In this document: positions 25,229 through 32,336 of the stretch, piece by piece
Layout: every line of letters begins with the position of its first letter
How positions within the stretch are numbered: the stretch's first letter is position 1
Assembly (NCBI GenBank): GCA_044225155.1
Contig: JBGAJB010000011.1
Coordinates: 1 to 33,274 of the forward strand
DNA from: CAYMBL01 sp044225155
GTDB taxonomy: Bacteria > Planctomycetota > Phycisphaerae > UBA1845 > Fen-1342
Reading direction: 5' to 3'
DNA length: 33,274 nucleotides
The notes under the pieces: model-generated
What the model saw: only the letters and a program-made list of their open reading frames with translations
Told to the model about the DNA's origin: nothing
The model's database searches: none
Translations under genes and position numbers: made by a program

Positions 25229-26422
25229 TCACGTCAGGATGCGGCCGCGCGCGTCGATCTTGTATGTGCGCTCGCGCCAGGGAACGCGGCGATCGATCGT
25301 CATCCAACACCAGGCGCGAATCAGAATGGCTGCGACCATAAGCACGGACAACGGATACAGCGCGAGGTAGCGGCGCTGACAACCACCCATGCCCCAAAAG
25401 CGCCAGCTTGCCGCCAACAGCAGTGTCAGATGAAGCGCGCATAAGCCGCCGGCGATGAGCACCGTCGTCGGGTCAGCCATTCTCGTGCCGCTCGGAAGCA
25501 ACACCGTCAGGAGCACGGCCATGGCGTACGGCAGGAGCGAGCCGAACAACAGCCACAGAATGCTCAATGCGATCTTGGTACTGCTGCGCAGGGCGCCGAC
25601 GTAGATGCGCCCCCAGCCGTCGATGATCCCCCGCAGACTGGCGTACATTCGAACGGCTACCAGCTCGCGTCCGGAGCCGACCCAGGCGCGGACGCCCGCC
25701 CGCGCGGCGTGCTCAGCGAGCGGAATGTCCTCGATCAGGGCCGTTCGCACGGCTTGGTGGCCGCCGATGCGTTCATAAGCAGCACGCGACATCAGCAGAA
25801 ACTGCCCGTTTGCGAAGGCGGCCCGCTTTTTTGAGCCGAACCACAGCGCGATGATCGCGGCGCACAGCGGGATCAGCAGATGTTCCCAGAAGCCGCCGGG
25901 GGCTTGGGCGGGCCAGAGGCTCAACAGCTCCACGTTGCGCCGACGCGCTTCGTGAATTACGGTGCGGATCGCGTGTGGGCGGAGCGCGCAGTCCACATCG
26001 AGAAAGAGGAGCCATTCGGCGGTGACGCCGCGCGTAGCGGTCCAGAGCGCGTGCGACTTCCCCATCCAACCGCTGGGCAATTCCGCGACCCGGACTAATT
26101 GCACGCGCGCGTCGCGGGCGGCGATTCCTGAGGCGATTGCGGCCGTGTCGTCCTCGCCCCGGTCGTCGGCAATCACGACGGAGAGGTTCGGGTAGTCCTG
26201 CGAAAGAACGCTTTGAAGGCAATCTGCCAGCGCCGCGGACTCATTCCGCGCGGGGATGATGACCGCCACTGAAGGAAGTGCGCGGTCTCCGTTCTCGTCG
26301 CCCACATGCGGGAGCAGCAGCAGTCCTTCACGCCGGACACGAAGCTGCGCGACGAGCAGGGCGGCCCACACGCCGCAGATGCTCGCCCACGCGCTCCATA
26401 ACCCGGCCGAAACGAAAGACAT
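25229..26422 (-). CDS. Family 2 glycosyltransferase, membrane-bound (HpnB/CrtQ-like)
   Basis: A 397-residue protein with one N-terminal membrane segment, a GT2 domain (about 50-270) and several C-terminal membrane helices (about 285-370). GT2 landmarks: VAVIIPARNES near 52-62, DD at 86-87, LDVDC with the metal-binding D142-x-D144, and an ED at 231-232 in the acceptor-site region. The layout resembles glycosyltransferases of hopanoid or carotenoid clusters, which transfer sugar to lipid carriers. The donor and acceptor are unknown. ATG at 26422 lies 15 nt after the stop of the upstream broken gene, with GAGGGA as ribosome site, so the two were an operon. Confidence 0.88.
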   Translation of the reverse strand: MSFVSAGLWSAWASICGVWAALLVAQLRVRREGLLLLPHVGDENGDRALPSVAVIIPARNESAALADCLQSVLSQDYPNLSVVIADDRGEDDTAAIASGIAARDARVQLVRVAELPSGWMGKSHALWTATRGVTAEWLLFLDVDCALRPHAIRTVIHEARRRNVELLSLWPAQAPGGFWEHLLIPLCAAIIALWFGSKKRAAFANGQFLLMSRAAYERIGGHQAVRTALIEDIPLAEHAARAGVRAWVGSGRELVAVRMYASLRGIIDGWGRIYVGALRSSTKIALSILWLLFGSLLPYAMAVLLTVLLPSGTRMADPTTVLIAGGLCALHLTLLLAASWRFWGMGGCQRRYLALYPLSVLMVAAILIRAWCWMTIDRRVPWRERTYKIDARGRILT

Positions 26423-26437
26423 GGGTTCGAAGGTCCC

Positions 26438-27785
26438 TCAGAACTTACGCGGCAGGCGCAACGTGCGTTCGAGAAAGTGCGGATCATCGAACAGGTAGTC
26501 ATCCCACCGCACGCGCTGTGTGCCGCGTTTTCGCGGCTGGCCGGCGCTGAGCATGCCGGTCGGTGCGAGCAGGTATCCCACCGGCCGTCCTGCGTTGTGT
26601 ACCAGCCCATCGGCGCCGAACATCGATCCCACGCCGCCGTCGAGCGGCAGGGCGTCCAGCGCCTCGTAGGTTGAGAGCTGATAGCTCGTGTCCAGGTCGG
26701 CGTGCAGCTCGCCCCCGCGGCTCGCGTCGACAAACCTCAGCTTCCGTACCTCGTGCTAGCCGGCCGACAGGAAAACCACGGGCCGCGCGTTTTCCGGCGG
26801 CGCTTCAAATTCGTCGGAGATGATCACGTCGTGTTTGCGGTCGAGGTCCTGCTCAAGCGCGAAGCGATTGCCGCGCAGCGGTTCTCCGAACTCAGCGCGC
26901 GCGGCGCGCTCCAGTTCTTTGGACACAAACATCGCGTGGCCGCAGCCGCAATTGAGCGTTGAGTCGCCGATGATCGGCCGCTGCTGTGCGTCGAGAGTGA
27001 GCCGCAGGATTCCGCCGTCGATGCGGCCGGCCGATAGGTCGTTGGTGACCATTTCGGGTCGCGCCGGAAACCACCAGACATAAACAAGTTGCTGATACCG
27101 CCGGCCATGGATCTTCGCGGTCCAGCGATAGCCGTAAACGCGCGGCTCGGTCGTATCGATCGTGACGGCGATCGCCCGCCCGGCCCGATGGAGACGCACG
27201 CTGCCGATCCGATCGTCGGCTTCGGGATACGCGCGTTTTTCCGGCCATTCCACGGCGATGATGGGCGCGAATCGCCCAAGCAAGTCATCGCCCGGCGTCG
27301 GCTGCGGATGCCAGAGCGCGATGTGATCCAGTTTCGTCTCCGCCCGCGACTCGGGTTTGGAGCGCAGCTTGGCTTCTTCGTTCTCCAGCCCGATCCAAGC
27401 GGGAATGGCCGCCCAGCAGAGCGATAGTTGCCGTCCAAGGCGGCCACGATCGTCGGGCAGGGGGGTGACGCTTCGCTGCAACGCGCTGAGCTTTCGCTGT
27501 AGCGCGGCGGCCGGCGCTGACTCGATCGTGGCCAGGTCCTGGCGCAGCGCCGCTTCCGCGGCGCCGTTGAATCGTTCGTGCAGCGCCGTAGCACTGGCGT
27601 CGAGCTTGAAGCGCGTCGCGAGCGCGGTGCGCGCTTCCGGCGTCAGACGGTCGATTTCCGCGTGCGTCACGCTGCGGGCCAGTTGTTCGGCCGCACGGTA
27701 GACCTCGGCAGCCGCCCGGCGCTTGGTGGAGTCATCCGACGTGGCGACGGCGTCGTCCAGATCGCTGAGCAGCAGGGCTTCGCCG
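26438..27785 (-). pseudogene. Unrecognised gene, 5'-truncated at the phage join and split by an in-frame TAG
   Basis: The coding-like stretch starts abruptly near 27785 (about EALLLSDLDDAVATSD) because phage DNA on the opposite strand begins there; any upstream part is lost. An in-frame TAG at 26756-26758 then splits it, and the same frame continues (EVRKLRFVDASRGGELHAD ...) to a stop at 26438, just before the glycosyltransferase start. Total readable length is about 448 residues. The N-part is alpha-helical and charged. The middle is beta-rich with Trp/Tyr-rich patterns (VYVWWFPARPEM) and a CGCGHAMF motif. Composition and context are planctomycete-like. No family recognised; it probably acted with the glycosyltransferase. 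Confidence 0.6.
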
Positions 27786-28082
27786 TGGTGCCCGAACGGC
27801 ACCGTGTACGGCCTCAAGGTCGGCGGTGGAAACTGGTCGCACTTGACTCCGCCCCGTATCCCGGGAACGGGCCGCAACCCCATGTTCGACGGCGGTGTCG
27901 AGTTCATCGCGCCGTACATCAACGGGACCGGCTCCATCTTCCAGGGTATGCGGAAGGTGGGCGGCGCTGACGCAGGCGCAACCACGGACTTCCTGGAAGC
28001 CCCGGCGTATCACCCGTACGAGCTCGTGCCCGAGCAAATCTGCGGCATGAAGCTCACGGGTGCCACCGAGTTCTACGGATAA
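27786..28082 (+). pseudogene. 3' fragment of a probable phage major virion (capsid) protein gene
   Basis: About 95 C-terminal residues, beginning near NGTVYGLKVGGGNWSHL and ending PEQICGMKLTGATEFYG. No start codon or ribosome site belongs to it; the in-frame ATG at 27723 lies in DNA that codes for another protein on the minus strand. The position directly before decoration-like proteins and an adaptor-like gene suggests a major capsid protein C-terminus, but this is inferred from gene order and not from a confident motif match. The left edge, near 27770-27800, is the right-hand join between host-like and phage-like DNA. Confidence 0.5.
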
Positions 28083-28162
28083 GTGTCTCCGGCTAAGGGT
28101 AGCCCCTTGACTTAGGTCGGGGGACGCCCTTGGTTGCCTGACTCTCCAGAAAGGTTACCAAG

Positions 28163-28615
28163 TTGTCAGCACAGATTCGTCGGTATCTCGGCGTACTCAC
28201 CATTACGGGCGGGACTACGGCGACAGCCGCCATGTCCGCGACGCCCGTCAAGCTCGTGAGCTCTGGCGGCAGCACGCTGTTCGGAGCCGCGCCATTCTCC
28301 CAGAATGTAACGGCGTCAGTAACGAACTCCAGGCTTACGATTCAGGTGGGCGGACGGTATCACGTCAGCGCTCGAATTGCGACTACTACGAGCGCAGCCA
28401 ACGACATCCTGTTCCAGTTTGCGAAGAACGGTACCGTCTTGACTCCCGGCACACGCGGGCGAGTCCCGAGCGGTGCGGCGTCTTTTTCCGTTAGCCTGGA
28501 CATGTTTCTTGACCTCAAGCCCGGTGACTACATCGAGTTGTGGGCGTCGGCTCCGTCGGGAACTCCCACGGTGACGCCGCAAGAAGTCTCGTTTTCTATT
28601 CAGGGGATCGCCTAA
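28163..28615 (+). CDS. Jelly-roll (C1q/TNF-like) virion protein
   Basis: A 150-residue beta-rich protein. The pattern of a compact jelly-roll trimer is visible: GGRYHVSARIATT, then DILFQFAKNGTVLTPGTRG, SVSLDMFLDLKPGDYIELWA, and a final SFSIQGIA. This type decorates phage capsids or tails. The start is TTG at 28163 with AAAGG 8 nt upstream, 80 nt after the capsid-like fragment. A hairpin-forming stretch (AAGGG/CCCTT near 28095) lies between. The stop codon overlaps the next gene's ATG (TAATG). Assignment as a structural protein rests on fold pattern and neighbours. Confidence 0.7.
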   Translation: MSAQIRRYLGVLTITGGTTATAAMSATPVKLVSSGGSTLFGAAPFSQNVTASVTNSRLTIQVGGRYHVSARIATTTSAANDILFQFAKNGTVLTPGTRGRVPSGAASFSVSLDMFLDLKPGDYIELWASAPSGTPTVTPQEVSFSIQGIA

Positions 28616-29091
28616 TGGCCCTCTCAAATCAGTCTACCTTCGGCCAGTTGACGGTCACTGGAAATGCGTCTGCTCAGACGTTCGGCGCGGCAGCCGTCAT
28701 CTCCGCGTTCGATACTTCGGGGGCTCTGGCCCCGGCGGCGGGCACGGGCGCTGTTGGTCCGAATTCCGACAACGTTACCGTCTCGACATCCGGTGATACC
28801 ATCACGGTGAACGAGGCGGGCATCTACATCGTGAACCTGTACCTGGCTGCCCTCACCGGCGGCACGGCGGGTTCACTCACGATCACGCTGCGGCGTAACG
28901 GCACCGCCTTTGGTCCAACTGCGGTCCAGTGGGCTAAGGACGGCGGCGCGGCAATCCGTGATGTCTTGAATCTCTCGTGCATCATCCAGCTTGAGAAGGG
29001 TGATGTCATTGCTGCTTATGGTCTCCTGGCTACGGGCACCACGAACCACACCATTACCGACGGCTCCCTGATCGTACGTCGTATTGCGTAG
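28615..29091 (+). CDS. Second jelly-roll virion protein, distant paralogue
   Basis: A 158-residue protein starting at the ATG inside TAATG. It has the same fold signature as the gene before it: GIYIVNLYLAALTGGTAGSLTITLRRNGT, a central hydrophobic strand SCIIQLEKGDVIAAYGLL and a C-terminal SLIVRRIA. The N-terminal FGQLTVTGNASAQTFG segment may be a surface-binding tail. Together the two could be decoration or spike-base components. It is followed directly by an intrinsic terminator, so the virion gene transcript probably ends here. Confidence 0.65.
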   Translation: MALSNQSTFGQLTVTGNASAQTFGAAAVISAFDTSGALAPAAGTGAVGPNSDNVTVSTSGDTITVNEAGIYIVNLYLAALTGGTAGSLTITLRRNGTAFGPTAVQWAKDGGAAIRDVLNLSCIIQLEKGDVIAAYGLLATGTTNHTITDGSLIVRRIA

Positions 29092-29102
29092 TTGCCTTTC
29101 CC

Positions 29103-29147
29103 GCTGGGTCCGTGGTGCTTCGGGGGGACGCCACGGCCCAGCATTTT
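29103..29147 (+). terminator. Intrinsic terminator after the jelly-roll genes
   Basis: A 12-bp stem with one bulged T (GCTGGG-T-CCGTGG at 29103-29115 with CCACGG-CCCAGC at 29131-29142) and a 15-nt loop, followed by ATTTT. It lies 12 nt past the stop and just before the tRNA-like gene. Confidence 0.75.
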
Positions 29148-29219
29148 GCGCTCAGAGCTCGTCAGGCTGAGCACCGGCTAGCCAAGCCGGCGGATCGGGT
29201 TCGATTCCCGGTGAGCGCT
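29148..29219 (+). tRNA. Phage tRNA-Gly(GCC)-like gene with unusual core bases
   Basis: A 72-nt cloverleaf: perfect 7-bp acceptor GCGCTCA/TGAGCGC, D stem GCTC/GAGC, anticodon stem CCGGC/GCCGG with loop TAGCCAA (anticodon GCC), T arm TCGGG-TTCGATT-CCCGG, and discriminator T as in bacterial tRNA-Gly. Odd points: position 8 is G not T, the D loop lacks the usual A14 and A21, and the base before the anticodon is A instead of the near-universal T33. CCA is not encoded. Either a degenerate tRNA or a tRNA-like structure with another role. Confidence 0.7.
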
Positions 29220-29232
29220 TTGGAGACAACAC

Positions 29233-29670
29233 ATGTTCGTAGGGCCGCAGGGCACTCTCTTGGAAAGGGCATACCACCGCGTAGAGTCCTCCGCCTACAT
29301 CAAGTTCGTCAAGGAAAAGCTGGGACCGCTGGGTCGCGACCTGGTCGGCTACCGGGAAGTCCGCACCGGGCGGTACGTCGTCTGCCTGTGGGTGAACCGC
29401 CTGGCGGGCGCTGTCCGCGAACTCCAGAGCTTTGAGAAGGGCGAGACGCCAACTCCCGAAGACATCGAGCATCTCCGCTTCAACTTGGATAACGGGCGGC
29501 GTTACCGTGCCCTGAAAGCCTGGGTGGCCGACGGCCTCGCTCGGAGCCGGGCACTCATGCGCCAGATGGCGGACCTGGAGCGCCAGCGCCACGACGAGCG
29601 CCAGTGGTTCAAGCGGGCTCGCACCACGGAACCGCACCGTGACGATCCTCTCCTGCTGGAGGCCATCTAG
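29233..29670 (+). CDS. Phage protein of unknown function
   Basis: A 145-residue protein, ATG at 29233 with GGAGA 7 nt upstream. The N-terminal half is mixed alpha/beta (FVGPQGTLLERAYHRVESS, RYVVCLWVNRLAG), the C-terminal half a charged helix (RSRALMRQMADLERQRHDER) that may form a coiled coil. Its stop overlaps the GTG start of the adaptor-like gene by one base, so the two are coupled. It is located where phages often keep small internal or assembly proteins. No family recognised. Confidence 0.6.
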   Translation: MFVGPQGTLLERAYHRVESSAYIKFVKEKLGPLGRDLVGYREVRTGRYVVCLWVNRLAGAVRELQSFEKGETPTPEDIEHLRFNLDNGRRYRALKAWVADGLARSRALMRQMADLERQRHDERQWFKRARTTEPHRDDPLLLEAI

Positions 29671-30683
29671 TGGCTGCCCCCTATATCGAAAATGCGCGGG
29701 TTACGCAGGCAGTCCGCTGGATTCGCCGGTATGCCCACGAGCCCTCGACGAGCTCCACTTACACCAACAACCAACTCATGGACATGCTCTTCGAGTCACT
29801 GGACGCAGTGACCCAGGAGCTTTACGCCATGGCGGACTCGATTCCGATCGCCCGCTTCGACGTGACGACGGTCGCCGGCCAAGCGGCCTACATGCTCCCG
29901 CCGAACATCAAGCAGGTGCATCGCATCGCGCACATGTCGAGCACCAGTGGGCTCGTCGAGTGGGAATACAAGCCCCGCTCCAAGTACAACCCCATTGGGC
30001 CTGGCTATATCATCGAAGGTAACCGGACGCTGCGGCTGATCCCGTGGCCCGTTGTGGACGGCGACGTCGTCACCATTGAGTATGTCCCCGGCGGCTACAT
30101 GCCAATGCACCAGAATGTAGCCCCGATCTACTCGGGGGCCGGTGATACGGGCACCAAGCTCTTGACAACGAGCTCCTGGCGGCTGAACCCGTCGGAGACC
30201 ACCGGCTACTTCATTGGCGCTTACGACAAGCGGCCGAACTCTTTCATCGGGTGTACGCTGCGGATTCTGGGCGCGGCCACGGGTGCTACGCCCGGGGGCC
30301 TGGTTTACTTTCCGGTGTTCGAGCGTACTATCCTGACGTACGACTACACCACGGGCGCGGTCACCTGGGAGCCGGCCCTGGAGACCGACCCCACGCTGAG
30401 TGCCACGTCCACCATCGACGGCGTGACCCGCACCTACTTGAACTACGAGATCGTTCACGACGTAGACCAGGGCCTGCTGAACTTGGCGGCGCTGGATACG
30501 GCGGCTCAGATTTGCGCCATACAAGGCCGGAGCCAGCAGCTAGCGTTGCTGCAAAGCCGCATCGTCCAGTATAAGCGCACGCTCCAGCTTCGTATGGCGA
30601 ATCAAGACGCTCGCCTGGGCAAGGGTTGGGATACCGACACCTTCGACAACCCTGGTCGCTACGACCAGATTTGGGGCGACTAG
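29670..30683 (+). CDS. Putative phage head-tail adaptor protein
   Basis: A 337-residue protein. The N-terminal helical region (VTQAVRWIRRYA ... QLMDMLFESLDAVTQELYAMAD), the VAGQAAYMLPPNIKQVHRI segment and the RTLRLIPWP turn match the pattern of podovirus-type head-tail adaptors and tail-tube-A-like proteins. There a helical bundle docks to the portal and a beta region faces the tail. The C-terminal RMANQDARLGKGWDTD is also typical of this group. GTG start, one-base overlap with the gene before. Assignment is from pattern memory and gene order, without a database comparison. Confidence 0.55.
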   Translation: MAAPYIENARVTQAVRWIRRYAHEPSTSSTYTNNQLMDMLFESLDAVTQELYAMADSIPIARFDVTTVAGQAAYMLPPNIKQVHRIAHMSSTSGLVEWEYKPRSKYNPIGPGYIIEGNRTLRLIPWPVVDGDVVTIEYVPGGYMPMHQNVAPIYSGAGDTGTKLLTTSSWRLNPSETTGYFIGAYDKRPNSFIGCTLRILGAATGATPGGLVYFPVFERTILTYDYTTGAVTWEPALETDPTLSATSTIDGVTRTYLNYEIVHDVDQGLLNLAALDTAAQICAIQGRSQQLALLQSRIVQYKRTLQLRMANQDARLGKGWDTDTFDNPGRYDQIWGD

Positions 30684-30684
30684 C

Positions 30685-30918
30685 TTGACGCGGACTCCCG
30701 CTGACGACCGGCTTGCACCGGGCCTGACGACCGCGTTGGCCACACCTGGCCCCCGGTATACCGGCTGGACCATTGAGGACATCCGGGCAGCCGCCAAGAA
30801 GCTGGCCCGGAAGCACATCGCTAATGCCACGCTCGAAAGCCACCAGGCGATTCCCTTGGACAACGATGTCCGCGATGACATCTCCACCTTGTCCGTGCGA
30901 GTGATCCCCGACAAGTGA
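30685..30918 (+). CDS. Small phage protein of unknown function
   Basis: A 77-residue protein from a TTG start 1 nt after the adaptor-like stop; the stop overlaps the next GTG (GTGA). It holds a helix with Lys/Arg (IRAAAKKLARKHIANA) and a short beta end. No family recognised. Packing and overlap argue that it is real. Confidence 0.5.
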   Translation: MTRTPADDRLAPGLTTALATPGPRYTGWTIEDIRAAAKKLARKHIANATLESHQAIPLDNDVRDDISTLSVRVIPDK

Positions 30919-31427
30919 TCCAGGCAAAAGAACGCGGCAGCGACATCGTTGTGCAGTGGACCCTGGACGCAGCGGACCTTCCGGTGCACCACGGGATTCA
31001 CCCGGCTCAGGTTCCCGAGGGAGCCTGGTCCGTGGCCACCGGCGTGGACGCCCGGACGTCTGGTGCAGTTCGTCGGGGCATGGGCAACAAGCTCTTCATG
31101 GACTTGATTGCGCATAGCTCCTGGCAGACGGCGGTGCTGGCCAACGCCGGCATCCTCGACTGGCGCGATAGAACTGCCCACGAGTGCTTCCCGTTCACGA
31201 TCGCCCAGACGAATGGCTCTGGGCATGTGTATGGGCTCGTCATCTGGAATCGGTCCACCGACAAGATATATATTGCGTACTTCGTGGACGGCTACCACGA
31301 CCCCGAGAATCCGTACTCGCCCGCGCCTATCTGGCAGGTGTGGCGGCTGGTCACGGCGAAGGTGGCCGGTCTGGGAGCAGCAAATCCTTGGTCGCGATTT
31401 CACTTGGGAGGGCGATGCGATGAGTAA
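30915..31427 (+). CDS. Phage tail/stabilisation-like protein, short
   Basis: A 170-residue protein with GTG start overlapping the previous stop by 4 nt. The stretch EGAWSVATGVDARTSGAVRR resembles the beginning of phage stabilisation or tail-tube-B-like beta-propeller proteins, where it precedes 500 or more residues; here only about 170 are present. It may be a distinct short protein or a truncated relative. The middle contains a repeated strand pattern (GLVIWNRSTDKIYIAYFVDG) like one propeller blade. Assignment is weak. Confidence 0.45.
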   Translation: MIQAKERGSDIVVQWTLDAADLPVHHGIHPAQVPEGAWSVATGVDARTSGAVRRGMGNKLFMDLIAHSSWQTAVLANAGILDWRDRTAHECFPFTIAQTNGSGHVYGLVIWNRSTDKIYIAYFVDGYHDPENPYSPAPIWQVWRLVTAKVAGLGAANPWSRFHLGGRCDE

Positions 31428-31926
31428 GACGTACGGCGGCAAGACGCTGGACGAGCTTCAGCGGCTACATGACAAAGCTAATCCGAACCCCGGATGGCAC
31501 TTCTATAAGGATGAGTATGGCTCTCATGGGTATGTTGATGGGAGCGAGTTAAATACGGTTTTGTGGGGCGATAAGCATGAAGGAGCCGTAGACGAAGACG
31601 ATCTACAGGGACGGTTAGCCGCCGATGCGGTCAACGCCCTGCCTTATCTGGTCGCCGACTGCCGTATGCTGGAGCGAATTCGTCAAGACCTGCCTCGCCG
31701 GGCAGGAAGCACCACGATGAGTGAAGTATCTGCAGGAGCGTTACAACAGTTTGCCGTAGCGATGCTGACGATCTTCGAGGGCTACGCTGAGCTTGCTGCG
31801 ATGCAGGCCGAGAACTCGGAGCGTGCTCGCAAGGGAGAAGCCCAAGCGTTCCCCGAGTCTGCGTTTTGGCAGTGTCAACAAAGCACAATCGAGCGAACAC
31901 GAAACGCGATGGAGTGGATTCGATGA
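31420..31926 (+). CDS. Phage protein of unknown function, lower-GC region
   Basis: A 168-residue acidic protein, ATG at 31420 with GGGAGGGCG upstream, overlapping the gene before by 8 nt. The first part (LDELQRLHDKANPNPGWHFYKDEYGSHGYVDG) is polar; the second (ALQQFAVAMLTIFEGYAELAAMQAENSERARKG) is helical. The DNA from about 31480 to 31900 is visibly poorer in GC than the rest of the window, consistent with foreign origin. No family recognised. Confidence 0.55.
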   Translation: MSKTYGGKTLDELQRLHDKANPNPGWHFYKDEYGSHGYVDGSELNTVLWGDKHEGAVDEDDLQGRLAADAVNALPYLVADCRMLERIRQDLPRRAGSTTMSEVSAGALQQFAVAMLTIFEGYAELAAMQAENSERARKGEAQAFPESAFWQCQQSTIERTRNAMEWIR

Positions 31927-32111
31927 GTGATGACATTGACACTGGGCCGAAAAAGCGACTCGCTCGCAGAGCGGTGTCGTGCGAGACGCTTTCGCGGCGC
32001 TTGGGCATGAAGCGTGCTCGTGCGATCTGCTGCCGAGCGAGCGGCCGAGGCGGCGAGGCTCCGAGCGGAGGCGTAGTTGGTCACATGTTGGACAGCGCCG
32101 TGTCCGGCTAA
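31923..32111 (+). CDS. Small basic protein near the attachment site
   Basis: A 62-residue frame, ATG at 31923 in a 4-nt overlap (ATGA) with the gene before. It has an acidic N-terminus followed by a basic stretch with an HTH-like look (CETLSRRLGMKRARAICCR). Genes next to att sites are often small DNA-binding excision factors, but the match is too weak to claim this. The frame may also be chance coding over the att region. Confidence 0.3.
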   Translation: MSDDIDTGPKKRLARRAVSCETLSRRLGMKRARAICCRASGRGGEAPSGGVVGHMLDSAVSG

Positions 32112-32142
32112 CGGTACGTCGTGTCCTGCTAACGGAGCTTCG
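32101..32142. repeat. Two 21-bp tandem imperfect repeats beside the attachment site
   Basis: Unit 1 (32101-32121) and unit 2 (32122-32142) share TGTCC, then GCTAACGG and a final CG, 14-15 of 21 positions. They lie 40-80 bp from the att core at 32182, the distance at which integrase arm-type sites are often found. Just before, GGACA (32090-32094) and TGTCC (32101-32105) form an inverted repeat. Confidence 0.5.
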
Positions 32143-32181
32143 TATGCCTGATTTCCAGGGAAATTTCGCAAAAAGCGGCAC

Positions 32182-32254
<73 letters not shown>

Positions 32255-32280
32255 GTTCTGGGATTTTCGCCCACGCTTGG

Positions 32281-32308
32281 AGTGTAGCGAAATCCGCTGC
32301 CGCTGCAA
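32281..32308 (-). promoter_or_regulatory. Promoter of tRNA-Lys
   Basis: On the minus strand TTGCAG (32303-32308), 16-nt spacer, TACACT (32281-32286), 27 nt upstream of the tRNA 5' end. Confidence 0.55.
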
Positions 32309-32336
32309 CGGTTTGCGGCCGCAGGGGCCTGACCTG

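Noticed and set aside
22820..26758. Stop-codon reassignment in this organism or phage
   Set aside because: TAA, TAG and TGA all end intact genes in the window, and the in-frame stops are of two kinds.
29148..29219. Amber-suppressor tRNA (CTA anticodon)
   Set aside because: A CTA triplet lies at the edge of the anticodon arm (29178-29180), but placing it at the anticodon breaks the 5-bp stem; GCC in a 7-nt loop keeps all stems.
31923..32111. Excisionase annotation for the small gene beside att
   Set aside because: Only position and a weak HTH-like basic stretch support it; not enough to name a function.
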